From: Devosia chinhatensis
GTDB lineage: Bacteria; Pseudomonadota; Alphaproteobacteria; Rhizobiales; Devosiaceae
Reading direction: 5' to 3'
DNA length: 64,000 bases
NCBI RefSeq assembly: GCF_000969445.1
Contig: NZ_JZEY01000054.1
Location: 248,001-312,000 of the forward strand
The translations under genes were made by a program, and so were the position numbers. This document shows positions 1 to 8,267 of this stretch, one piece after another (the stretch's first letter is position 1; each line of letters opens with the position of its first letter). The notes under the pieces are model-generated. The model searched no databases. It saw only the letters and a list, made by a program, of their open reading frames with translations, and had not been told where the DNA came from.

Positions 1-339
1 GATTGCGCGCTCACGGTCCTCGCCACCGTGGTCTCCCGCCCGACGGAACATCGCGCCATTATCGATGCCGGGTCAAAAGCGCTCACCAGCGATCTCCTGG
101 GTCTGGTCGGACACGGCTATGTCCTCGAATACCCCGATGCCAGGATCGTTGGGCTCAGCGAGGAACACGGAACCATCGACGTCTCCGATTGTCCGGAAAA
201 ACCGCAGATCGGTGACCTTGTGCGCATCGTTCCCAATCATTGCTGCCCGGTGACCAACCTTTTTGACCAGGTGCACCTGGTGCGCGCTGACAGCGTGCTC
301 GAAACGCTGCAGGTCGCGGCACGGGGCCGGGTGGACTGA
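1..339 (+). CDS. C-terminal part of a D-threonine aldolase / D-serine dehydratase-like PLP enzyme (5' truncated)
   Basis: The frame is open from base 1 and encodes about 112 residues; the start lies outside the window. The segment ending PNHCCPVTNLFD is the signature of the C-terminal beta domain of the DSD1 / D-threonine aldolase family (alanine-racemase fold). In that family a His-x-Cys pair binds a zinc ion next to the PLP site, and the H and second C of PNHCC fit. LSEEHG upstream is another conserved stretch. Members cleave D-threonine-type beta-hydroxy amino acids or dehydrate D-serine in the cytoplasm. The substrate cannot be told from this fragment. It is followed by an amidohydrolase and a TIM-barrel isomerase-like gene on the same strand, suggesting a small catabolic operon. 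Confidence 0.85.
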   Translation, partial: DCALTVLATVVSRPTEHRAIIDAGSKALTSDLLGLVGHGYVLEYPDARIVGLSEEHGTIDVSDCPEKPQIGDLVRIVPNHCCPVTNLFDQVHLVRADSVLETLQVAARGRVD

Positions 340-381
340 TCGGCCGCCAGCCCTTACCATTTTCTGGGTGAGGGTCCCCGC

Positions 382-1212
382 ATGCGCATCGTCGACACCC
401 ATCTGCACCTGATCTATCCGGACAGGCTCTCCTATCCCTGGATCGGCCCGGGCCATCCCTTGCGGCGCCCCTGGACGGTCGAGGATTACTGGGCCGAGGC
501 GACGCCGCTGGGTATAGAGGCCGCCTTGCACATGGAGGTTGATGTCAGCCCCGGTGACATCGAGGCCGAAACTGAATTGGTCGTCGCTCTTCCCGGCATT
601 ATCGGCGCCATAGCCGCCTGCCGTCCGGAACAGGCCGATTTTCCCGCGCGCATTGACGCTATCCTGGCGGCGGGGCAGGGGCGGGTAAGGGGCTTTCGCC
701 GCATTCTGCATGAAGTGGACGACGGGCTGAGCCTCGCGCCGATCTTCACCGAAAACCTGAAGCGTCTCGTGCCGCTGGGCCTGCCCTTCGATCTCTGCCT
801 GCGCGCCGACCAGCTCCATCTCGGCACCCGGCTCGCGCGCCTCGTCCCGGACTTGACCTTCGTGCTCGATCATTGCGGCAATCCCGATATTGCCGGGCAG
901 GGGCTCGATCCCTCGCGGGGTGCGCTGGCCGACATTGCGACCTGTCCCAATATCGTCGCCAAGGTTTCGGGTCTCGTCAATCATTGCCATCCCGGCTGGA
1001 GCGCGCAGACGCTGCGCCCCTATGTCGAGTATGTCATCGAAAGCTTCGGCTGGGACCGTGTTCTTTGGGGCTCCGATCATCCCGTGGCCACGCTGACCGG
1101 GGGCACGCTCACCGATTGGGTCGGGGCGTCCCGCAGCATCGTTTCGGCCGCGAGCGAAGACGAAAAGGCCGCACTGTTCCACCGCAACGCCAAGCGGGTC
1201 TACCGGGTTTAG
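382..1212 (+). CDS. Amidohydrolase family protein (L-fuconolactonase-like TIM barrel)
   Basis: 276 residues. The N terminus reads IVDTHLHL, the HxH metal-binding start of amidohydrolase-2 / L-fuconolactonase-type hydrolases. Further family marks are FVLDHCGNPD in the middle and LWGSDHPV near the C terminus, where the Asp is the usual catalytic or metal ligand. The family hydrolyses lactones or related cyclic esters and amides, often in sugar-acid catabolism. A GTGAGGG ribosome site lies just upstream of the ATG. The gene follows the preceding PLP-enzyme gene by about 40 bases and is followed by a sugar-isomerase-like gene, so a shared catabolic role is likely. Substrate unknown. Confidence 0.85.
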   Translation: MRIVDTHLHLIYPDRLSYPWIGPGHPLRRPWTVEDYWAEATPLGIEAALHMEVDVSPGDIEAETELVVALPGIIGAIAACRPEQADFPARIDAILAAGQGRVRGFRRILHEVDDGLSLAPIFTENLKRLVPLGLPFDLCLRADQLHLGTRLARLVPDLTFVLDHCGNPDIAGQGLDPSRGALADIATCPNIVAKVSGLVNHCHPGWSAQTLRPYVEYVIESFGWDRVLWGSDHPVATLTGGTLTDWVGASRSIVSAASEDEKAALFHRNAKRVYRV

Positions 1213-1268
1213 GTTCGGCTTGCTCCTGTGCAGGGAGCATGAAATCCTGCGTTAAAGAGGAGAATGCC

Positions 1269-2099
1269 ATGGCCGATCCGAAGAGCCGCATCGCCGTTTC
1301 CACCTGGTCCCTGCATCGCCTGCTGGGCGCCACCTATCCGCACGACCTCTCGACCGATGCCGTCAGCGACGGCGAGGATACCTATGGGGAAGGCGAGGAA
1401 TCCCTGCTTGGCCTGCCGTCGGTCCTGGCCAATCACGGCTATGAGCGGCTCGAGATCGTGTCCTTCCATCTGCGCAGCCGCGATCCGATCTATCTGGGCG
1501 AATTGCGCAATCAGCTGAAGGTGTCCGGCGTCACCCTGCAGACCCTGCTCATCGATGCCGGCGATATCACCGACCCGCTGGTGGGCGAGCGCGATACGCG
1601 CTGGATCGCGGGCTGGCTCGAAGTCGCCAATGAATTGGGCGCAGAAAACGCGCGCATCATCGCGGGCAAGCAATCCACCTCCACCGAGGCGCTTGAGCGT
1701 TCCGTACGCGCCTTCCGCCAGCTTCTGGCGGCCAATGCCGGCTCGAACGTTCGCCTCGTCACCGAAAACTGGTTCGATCTGCTCTCCACCCCCGAGGCCG
1801 TCCATGTCCTGCTCGATCAGCTCGACGGAGAGGTGGGACTCCTCGCTGATTTCGGCAATTGGACCGGTCCGGACAAATATGCCGGCCTCGAGTCGATCTT
1901 CCCCCGCGCCTCTTTGTGCCATGCCAAGGCAGGCTTCATCGATGGCCGGCTCGATGAAGCCGATTACGGCCTCTGCATCGCGGCGGCCGAAGAAGCCGGT
2001 TATACCGGACCCTACACGCTGATCTTCGACGCACCCGAGCCGAGCGAATGGTCGGGCCTTGCCGAAGAGCGGGATTTCATTCTCTCCCGGATCGGCTGA
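1269..2099 (+). CDS. Sugar phosphate isomerase/epimerase-like TIM-barrel protein
   Basis: 276 residues. The ATG at 1269 was chosen because a strong AAAGAGGAGA ribosome site sits just before it. The protein begins IAVSTWSLHRLLG, typical of xylose-isomerase-like (AP endonuclease 2 family) barrels. Acidic and His residues expected for metal binding appear in LVTENW, LLADFGNW, LCHAKAG and the final strand YTLIFDAPEP. Such proteins isomerise or epimerise sugars or sugar acids in the cytoplasm. It is the third same-strand gene after the PLP enzyme and amidohydrolase, which suggests one pathway. The exact substrate cannot be read from the sequence. Confidence 0.8.
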   Translation: MADPKSRIAVSTWSLHRLLGATYPHDLSTDAVSDGEDTYGEGEESLLGLPSVLANHGYERLEIVSFHLRSRDPIYLGELRNQLKVSGVTLQTLLIDAGDITDPLVGERDTRWIAGWLEVANELGAENARIIAGKQSTSTEALERSVRAFRQLLAANAGSNVRLVTENWFDLLSTPEAVHVLLDQLDGEVGLLADFGNWTGPDKYAGLESIFPRASLCHAKAGFIDGRLDEADYGLCIAAAEEAGYTGPYTLIFDAPEPSEWSGLAEERDFILSRIG

Positions 2100-2169
2100 A
2101 CCGATTGAAGAAGCGATTTTCCGAGTCGTCTAAGCCGATTATTAATCGCGCCATGCCAGTGTTGCGCGC

Positions 2170-3927
2170 ATGGGAGCGAGACGTCCGGCCATGAGCTTCA
2201 GGAGACCGGCACTTCCCCCGCTGCATGGCGGGGGAATGAGCGCGCGCCTGCTTGATGCCACGCCCCTGGGCATGGTGCTGGTCGGCCGCGATGGCAATGT
2301 ACTCTATGCCAATCGGGCCTTTGCCGAAATGGTCGGCTATGTTCCGGCCGGTGAAACCCCCTTTGCCGTTCTCGATCTGGTTCACGACCTGGATCGGCTG
2401 GATGTGCACTTGCACCTCGACCAGCTTCTCCGCGGCGAAATCCGCTCCTGGCGCAGCGAATGCCGGCTGCGCCATGCCGACCACAGCCCCCTCTGGGTCA
2501 TGGCAGTCGCAACGACCCTGTCGGGCGAAGGCGGGCAGGATGATGTGCTTATCCTTCAGCTCACCAATATCGAATTGCAGAAGAAGGCCGAGGAAGCCCT
2601 GGCCTATTCCGAGGCCCGCTGGAACTCGGCGCTGGAAAGCGCCCGCCAGGGTGTCTGGGACTATGACCTGCGGCGGGATCGCATGTTCTATTCCCGCATG
2701 TGGCGCGCCCTGCGCGGCATCGGGGACGACGAGGATGTCGGCGCCGATCACGATGCCCAGTGGCTCGATCGCATCCATCCCGAGGATCGCGACAGGATTG
2801 CCCTGATTTCCAAGAAACAGGGGCAGGGCGAGGACGGTCACGACACGCTTCAATACCGCGAGCGCACCCGCGATGGTCGCTATATCTGGATCTTGAGCCG
2901 CGGCAAGCCGATCGAATGGGATGCCGAGGGCAACGTCGTGCGCGCCGTGGGCACCGATACGGACATCACCCATCTCAAGACCATCGAGCAGGCCCTTGCT
3001 GCCGAAAAGGAGCGCCTTCGGGTAACGCTCGAATCCATTGCCGACGGCATGATCTCGACGGACGCTCAGGGCAATGTCGATTTCATGAACGAGGCGGCCG
3101 AGCATCTCACCGGTCTCTCCGCCACGGCGGCGCAGGGCCGCAAGGTCGAAGACGTGTTCCGCCTCTTCAGCGACGCTGGGGCGGTCCTGCTTGATTGTCC
3201 GGTCAAGGCCTGTTTCGAAGAGGGCAGGCCGGTCCGCGTGGAAGACGATGCCGTCCTGTTCGGTCGCGACGGCATAAGGCGCGACATTCGCTGCACCGCC
3301 GCTCCGGTCCTTGCCGACAATGGCCGGATTGTCGGCGCGGTCCTTGTCTTTCAGGATGTCACCCATAGCCGGGCCTTGCAGCGTCAGCTGGCGCACAATG
3401 CCAGCCACGATCCCCTGACCGGCCTGGGCAATCGCGCCTATTTCGAGGACACGCTGGACACAACCATCGCCGCCAGCCGCGACACGGGCCGCCTGTCCAG
3501 CCTGATCTACGTGGATCTTGATCATTTCAAGCCCGTCAACGACACGGCCGGTCATGCCGCGGGCGATGCGCTGCTCAAGCAGGTGGCGCAGACCATCCGC
3601 GAATCCTGCCGGGCGCATGACGCTGTGGCGCGCATTGGCGGCGACGAATTTGCAATCATTCTCGATGGCTGCCCGGCTCCCGCCGGCAAGCTCGTGGCCG
3701 AAAAGATCGTGCGCGCCATCGCCGCCCTCGACTTCGCCTGGGCCGGCAAGCACTACCGCATCGGCGCCAGCGCCGGACTGGCCCTGATCAGCCAGCAGCC
3801 GGCATCGCCGCTGGGCTTCATGGCCGAGGCCGATGCCGCCTGCTACGCCGCCAAGGGCGCAGGGCGCGGTCGGGCCATGGCTTTTGCCGATATGCTCAAT
3901 CCCGCCGCTCAGGTCGAGGGCAGATAA
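2170..3927 (+). CDS. PAS-domain diguanylate cyclase
   Basis: Up to 585 residues, soluble. Three PAS-like modules occupy about residues 28-110, 150-275 and 285-400. WDYDLRRD...WRALRG and the YIWILSRGKPIEW segment are typical of PAS_3/PAC. A GGDEF domain covers about 415-575. The active-site motif is intact (GGDEF near residue 491), and an RAHD five residues before it matches the RxxD inhibitory site, so the protein should make c-di-GMP from GTP and be product-inhibited. There are no membrane segments; the signal is presumably cytoplasmic. The start is uncertain: in-frame ATGs at 2170, 2191 and 2236 all have poor ribosome sites, and the first PAS begins just after the last. It converges on the LysR gene downstream. 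Confidence 0.9.
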   Translation: MGARRPAMSFRRPALPPLHGGGMSARLLDATPLGMVLVGRDGNVLYANRAFAEMVGYVPAGETPFAVLDLVHDLDRLDVHLHLDQLLRGEIRSWRSECRLRHADHSPLWVMAVATTLSGEGGQDDVLILQLTNIELQKKAEEALAYSEARWNSALESARQGVWDYDLRRDRMFYSRMWRALRGIGDDEDVGADHDAQWLDRIHPEDRDRIALISKKQGQGEDGHDTLQYRERTRDGRYIWILSRGKPIEWDAEGNVVRAVGTDTDITHLKTIEQALAAEKERLRVTLESIADGMISTDAQGNVDFMNEAAEHLTGLSATAAQGRKVEDVFRLFSDAGAVLLDCPVKACFEEGRPVRVEDDAVLFGRDGIRRDIRCTAAPVLADNGRIVGAVLVFQDVTHSRALQRQLAHNASHDPLTGLGNRAYFEDTLDTTIAASRDTGRLSSLIYVDLDHFKPVNDTAGHAAGDALLKQVAQTIRESCRAHDAVARIGGDEFAIILDGCPAPAGKLVAEKIVRAIAALDFAWAGKHYRIGASAGLALISQQPASPLGFMAEADAACYAAKGAGRGRAMAFADMLNPAAQVEGR

Positions 3928-4820
3928 GTCTCGCTCGCAAGGGCCAGAAAGCTCTTCATCGCGGCCGAGAGCGGGCTGGATTTGCGCCGCGCCACCAGCA
4001 ATTGCCGCATCGCCCAGGGCTCCGCCAGGGGCGCGCAGACCAGGTCCGTGCCCGCCAGCAGGTGCAGGCTGGTCGAGCGCAGGAACCCGATCCCGAACCC
4101 GGCTTCCACCATCCGCACCAGTGCCGGAAAACTCTCGACCCGCAAGGCTTCCGTCAATGCCTTGCCGGCCTTGCCCGCCGCTTCTCCAAGCAGCCTGTCA
4201 AGCGATCCGGCATGATGGATGCCCACGATGGCGTGACCGAAAACCGCTTCGAACTTCAGGGCCTTGCGCGGCTCGATCTGGCTGGCCAGCGCGTGGTCGG
4301 GCGGCACCAGCACCCACACGCGCTCGTCTTCGAACGGCTTGATGTCGAAGCGGGAGAAATCATAATTGTCCGAGACGATGGCGATATCGGCCTGGCCCTC
4401 GTCCAGCGCCAGAAGCGCCTTGGCTGCCCCCATCTCGCCGATGGCGATCTCGATCCCCGGATATTTGGCAGCGAACTTGGCTAGCAGCTCCGGCAACCGC
4501 CCGGTCAGCGCCGAACTGGTGCAGGCCAGGCGCAGGCTGCCGCGATGGCCCGCGCCAAAGTCGGCCATGATGGCGTCGAGATCGGCGATTGACCGCAGCA
4601 CCGTGCGGCACCCTTCGGCATAGGCCTCGCCGGCCTTGGTCAGCTTCACCCCATGGGCCGAGCGGTCGAACAGGACCACGCCCAGCCGCGCCTCGAGGTC
4701 GGAAACACGCCGGCTGACGGCGGAGGAGGCGATGCCCTCGCGCTCTGCGGCCCGGCCGATGGAGCCTGTCTCTGCCAGAAGTAAGATGAGGCGTGCGGTT
4801 ACGCTGTCGAATGATGCCAT
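3909..4820 (-). CDS. LysR-family transcriptional regulator
   Basis: 303 residues from an ATG at 4820 preceded by GGGAGA; a longer in-frame extension to 4895 lacks such a site. The N-terminal winged helix-turn-helix shows the family pattern (LLLAETGSIGRAAEREGIA, then SAVSRRVSDLEARLG). The rest is a periplasmic-binding-protein-like effector domain. It overlaps the 3' end of the PAS-GGDEF gene by 19 bases in convergent orientation. The TauE-like permease gene lies just upstream on the same strand and is a possible co-transcribed partner. The effector and targets are unknown. Confidence 0.9.
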   Translation of the reverse strand: MASFDSVTARLILLLAETGSIGRAAEREGIASSAVSRRVSDLEARLGVVLFDRSAHGVKLTKAGEAYAEGCRTVLRSIADLDAIMADFGAGHRGSLRLACTSSALTGRLPELLAKFAAKYPGIEIAIGEMGAAKALLALDEGQADIAIVSDNYDFSRFDIKPFEDERVWVLVPPDHALASQIEPRKALKFEAVFGHAIVGIHHAGSLDRLLGEAAGKAGKALTEALRVESFPALVRMVEAGFGIGFLRSTSLHLLAGTDLVCAPLAEPWAMRQLLVARRKSSPLSAAMKSFLALASETYLPST

Positions 4821-4898
4821 GTCGTCTCCCGGCGGCACCATAATCGATTGCGCCGGAAAGTGGGAACCGGATTTCGCCTTGCGCGATCTACCCACAGC

Positions 4899-5636
4899 TC
4901 ATCCGCCCGCCACAAGCGTCACGCCGCGCACCAGGTAGAACGCGCCGATGGCCGTGACCACCCAGCGTGTCCAGTGCCGGAAGCCGGCATCGCTCATTCT
5001 CTGCAGGATATGGTAGCCCAGATTTGTCCCCGCAATCGCGAAGGGCGCTGCCACCAGCACGAAGATCCAGTCGCTGCTCACCACCGCATCGGCAAGCCCG
5101 CCATAGAACACCACCTTGGCGGCATGGGAGACCACCTGCGTCGCCGCCTTGGTGGCGATCACCCGGCGTCGGTCCATCATCGTGCGGATGAAGAACACAT
5201 CCACCGTCGGCCCCGAAACGCCCACCGCCAGGTTCAGCCCGCCACCCAACAACCCGCACAGGAAACCGTGCAACGGCTTGCTGGCATCGAGCGCCAGCCA
5301 GTCCTTGGGAATCCAGACCAGGATCGGCATCAGCCCGATGGCGATGCACACGCTTGCCAGGTCCGGCTTATAGCGCAGGATGAACAGCACGATGGCCGCT
5401 GCGACCAGCCCGGTGCAGATCGTGCCCAGGATCGGCCAGTCGATATGTTCCCGGCTGAACCAGGCGCGCGAGCCATTGGCCACGATCTGGATCGCCCCCT
5501 GCACGGCAATCGCCGTCGCCACCGGCATCAGCGCCAGGAGTACCGCCAGAAGAATGAGGCCGCCCGCCATGCCGAACACGCCCGAGAGCGTCGAGGTGAC
5601 GAAAACCGAAAGCGCGATGATGACGACGATAAGCAT
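4899..5636 (-). CDS. TauE/SafE-family membrane permease
   Basis: 245 residues with about eight hydrophobic segments, starting at once with a membrane helix (LIVVIIALSVFV). The ATG at 5636 is supported by an AGGAGA ribosome site; the longer reading frame to 5705 has a charged lead without one. The paired glycine-rich motifs of the family are visible in each half: SGVFGMAGGLILL and LLGGGLNLAVGVSGP. TauE/SafE proteins are inner-membrane carriers implicated in export or uptake of sulfite, sulfoacetate and other organic anions. Substrate unknown. The LysR gene follows 78 bases downstream on the same strand. Confidence 0.85.
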   Translation of the reverse strand: MLIVVIIALSVFVTSTLSGVFGMAGGLILLAVLLALMPVATAIAVQGAIQIVANGSRAWFSREHIDWPILGTICTGLVAAAIVLFILRYKPDLASVCIAIGLMPILVWIPKDWLALDASKPLHGFLCGLLGGGLNLAVGVSGPTVDVFFIRTMMDRRRVIATKAATQVVSHAAKVVFYGGLADAVVSSDWIFVLVAAPFAIAGTNLGYHILQRMSDAGFRHWTRWVVTAIGAFYLVRGVTLVAGG

Positions 5637-5760
5637 GGTCTTCTCCTCGCCTTCTGATGCGCCTTCGGAACGTCGCTCGCCATCACCCCTTTGGCATGGG
5701 GTCATGCCTCTTGCCCGCGTCGACGCTCCGATTCATGCTTGCCCTCTCATCGCCTTGAGG

Positions 5761-6264
5761 ATGCACCAATTGCGATTCGCCCGCGCCGCCTTGCTTCTGC
5801 TCTGCTTCGTCAGCCCCGTCGCCGCCGATGGCCGGACCGACTGGAACGGCTATGACTGGCGCGGCCAGCCCTATGGCAAGTGCCTTGAGGTGGACGGGCA
5901 GGCCTGCCTCACCCATCACGGCAAATGGGACTGGAAACGCAATCAATGGGTCGACGTCACCTATGCTCCCGATATCCGGGGCATCGATCTCGCTTTGCGG
6001 CTGACCAATAATGACCGCAAGGACGATGACTGGGTCTGCGTCACCGTGCTGTTCCTCGATGCCGCCGGCGCCAACCTCGCCGCCTATCACGCCAATCTGC
6101 ACATCGATCCGCTGTCCGTCGTCGACGATGGGGCCCGCCTCAGCCTGCCCGAAGCGGTGCAACAGCGCCTCGCCAGGGTGGATGTCGGCACCAAGCAATG
6201 CCGCAAGGGCCGCGGCCAGGACGACGGCGTCTATGCGGCGGTCAAGGCGCGCCTGCCGCGCTGA
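5761..6264 (+). CDS. Small secreted protein of unknown function
   Basis: 167 residues. I place the start at 5761 because the next 20 residues form a clear signal peptide (Arg, then a Leu-rich core, then SPVAADG with a likely cut after VAA). The mature part is hydrophilic with four Cys (near CLEVDGQACL, DDDWVCVTV and TKQC), compatible with periplasmic disulfides. I do not recognise the family. It diverges from the TauE-like gene and precedes the ABC exporter genes. An upstream in-frame start at 5704 is possible but would bury the signal peptide. Confidence 0.65.
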   Translation: MHQLRFARAALLLLCFVSPVAADGRTDWNGYDWRGQPYGKCLEVDGQACLTHHGKWDWKRNQWVDVTYAPDIRGIDLALRLTNNDRKDDDWVCVTVLFLDAAGANLAAYHANLHIDPLSVVDDGARLSLPEAVQQRLARVDVGTKQCRKGRGQDDGVYAAVKARLPR

Positions 6265-6419
6265 ACCGGGCCGCTTGTTGCGTTTTTTGCGCAGATTGCA
6301 TCTTGAATGGCAGAGCCAATGCGCCTTTTATAGTCGGGCGAGTTTGATTTGCCCGATCGCTGGTCGTCGGCCTTCCTGCTTCCCCTTCGGGCCCCCATTT
6401 TTATGTCTGGATTGCTTCC

Positions 6420-8267
6420 TTGATCACCCTCAAGGCTGGCCGCGACCGTTCGCGCGGCGATGCTCGGGACCATGTGGCCGCCGCCCATTCGGGCAAGGGC
6501 CAGTCCCCCCTCATGCGGATCAGCGTCTTTTCGCTGCGCCATTACTGGCAGGCCGCCATTGCCATCGGCGCCACCATGGCGGCGGCAACGCTGCAATTGA
6601 TGATCCCGCGCCTGCTCGGTCAGGCCGTGGACGAGGCGCATAACGTGCTGAGCACCGCCGCCGAAGGCGCGCAGCAGGCGCTTTTCTGGACGGCGCTGAC
6701 TTTGCTCACCGTCTCGGTGGCGCGCGGCATCTTCACGCTTTTGCAGAATTACTATTCCGAAAGCGTCGGCCACCATGTCGGCTACGAGCTGCGCCTGGCC
6801 TTTTACGACAAGGTCCAGCGGCTCTCCTATTCCTATCATGACCGCGTGCATTCGGGCGATCTCATCACCCTTGGCCTGCTCGATCTCGATGGCCTGCGCA
6901 TGTTCTTTGCCACTGGCCTCATCCGCGTGGTGCTGCTCTCGGTGCTGATCGGGGTCGGCGCCTGGATGCTGTTCACCACCGATGTGCTTCTGGCCTTTCT
7001 CGCGCTGAGCTTCGTGCCCTTCGTGGCCTGGCGGTCCTCCTCGGCCCAGCTCACTCTGCGCAAGACCTGGCTCATCCTTCAGCAGCGCCTCTCGGTGCTG
7101 ACCCGCGTCATGGAGGAGAACCTTGGCGGCATTCGTGTCGTCCGCGCCTTTTCCGGCCAGAAGTTCGAGCTGTCCAAGTTCGACGAGGCGTCCCGGTCGG
7201 CCCTGGAACTGGCGCATGAGCGTGTGCGCGTGCGTGTCAACAACACCTCGATGATGACCTTCTCGTTCTTTGCGGCCATGGGCCTCGTGCTCTGGGTGGG
7301 CGGCAACAAGGTCATTGCCGGTGAGTTGAGCGTGGGCACCCTGGCCTCCTTCCTCACCTTCATGACCATCCTGCAGATGCCGGTGCGCCAGCTCGGGCTC
7401 ATGGTCAATTCCTTTGCCCGGGCGTCCACCTGCGGCGATCGCTTCTATGGCTTTCTCGATGCGCCGGTGGAAATCGAGGACCTGCCCGGCGCCGTCCCGC
7501 TCAAGGTCACCGAAGGCACGCTCCGGTTTGAGGATGTGCATTTCACCTATCCCGGGGCCTCCCATCCGACGCTCAACGGCGTCAGTTTCGAAGCCCGCAT
7601 GGGCCAGACCATTGGCGTGGTCGGTGCTCCCGGTTCGGGCAAGTCCACCATGGCCCATCTCATTCCCCGTTTTTATGAGGCGAGCACGGGCCGCATCACC
7701 ATCGATGGCCAGGATGTGCGCGAGGTCAGCCTGCAAAGCCTGCGTCGGCAGGTCGCCGTGGTGCAGCAGGACAGCTTCCTGTTCACCACCACCATCGAGA
7801 ACAACATCGCCTATGGCGATCCCTGGGCCAAGGATCGCAAGATTGAGCGCGCCGCCGAAAGCGCGCAATTGCACAATTACATCATGGGCCTTCCAGCGGA
7901 CTACAATACGGTGGTCGGCGAGCGCGGCGTGTCGCTGTCCGGTGGCCAGCGGCAGCGGCTTGCCATTGCCCGCTCGCTGGTGCTCAAGCCCGCCGTGATG
8001 ATCTTCGACGATTCCACTGCCGCCATCGATGCGGGCACCGAACACCGCATCCGCTCGGCCATCCGCCGCTACGCCAAGGATCGGGTGACCATGATCATTG
8101 CCCACCGGCTTTCCTCGCTCATGCATGCCGATCTCATCCTCTTCCTCGAGGATGGCCGCGTCGTCGAGCGCGGCACCCATGCCCAATTGCTGGAGCAGAA
8201 CGGCCGCTACCGTGCGCTCTACGATCTGCAGACCCGGCCCGGTGACGATTTGGAGGCCGCCCAATGA
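6420..8267 (+). CDS. ABC exporter half-transporter, subunit 1 (fused permease-ATPase, degenerate Walker B)
   Basis: 615 residues from a TTG, or 584 from an ATG at 6513; the start is unsure. Six transmembrane helices (about 45-330) are followed by a nucleotide-binding domain with Walker A GAPGSGKST (about 401), signature LSGGQRQ (about 505) and Walker B VMIFDDSTAAID (about 526). The residue after the Walker B Asp is Asp instead of the catalytic Glu, so its own ATP site should hydrolyse poorly. The switch His (IIAHRLSS) is present. The stop overlaps the next gene's start as ATGA, so the two are translated together and should form a heterodimer in the inner membrane. Likely exports drugs or lipid-like substrates. 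Confidence 0.93.
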   Translation: MITLKAGRDRSRGDARDHVAAAHSGKGQSPLMRISVFSLRHYWQAAIAIGATMAAATLQLMIPRLLGQAVDEAHNVLSTAAEGAQQALFWTALTLLTVSVARGIFTLLQNYYSESVGHHVGYELRLAFYDKVQRLSYSYHDRVHSGDLITLGLLDLDGLRMFFATGLIRVVLLSVLIGVGAWMLFTTDVLLAFLALSFVPFVAWRSSSAQLTLRKTWLILQQRLSVLTRVMEENLGGIRVVRAFSGQKFELSKFDEASRSALELAHERVRVRVNNTSMMTFSFFAAMGLVLWVGGNKVIAGELSVGTLASFLTFMTILQMPVRQLGLMVNSFARASTCGDRFYGFLDAPVEIEDLPGAVPLKVTEGTLRFEDVHFTYPGASHPTLNGVSFEARMGQTIGVVGAPGSGKSTMAHLIPRFYEASTGRITIDGQDVREVSLQSLRRQVAVVQQDSFLFTTTIENNIAYGDPWAKDRKIERAAESAQLHNYIMGLPADYNTVVGERGVSLSGGQRQRLAIARSLVLKPAVMIFDDSTAAIDAGTEHRIRSAIRRYAKDRVTMIIAHRLSSLMHADLILFLEDGRVVERGTHAQLLEQNGRYRALYDLQTRPGDDLEAAQ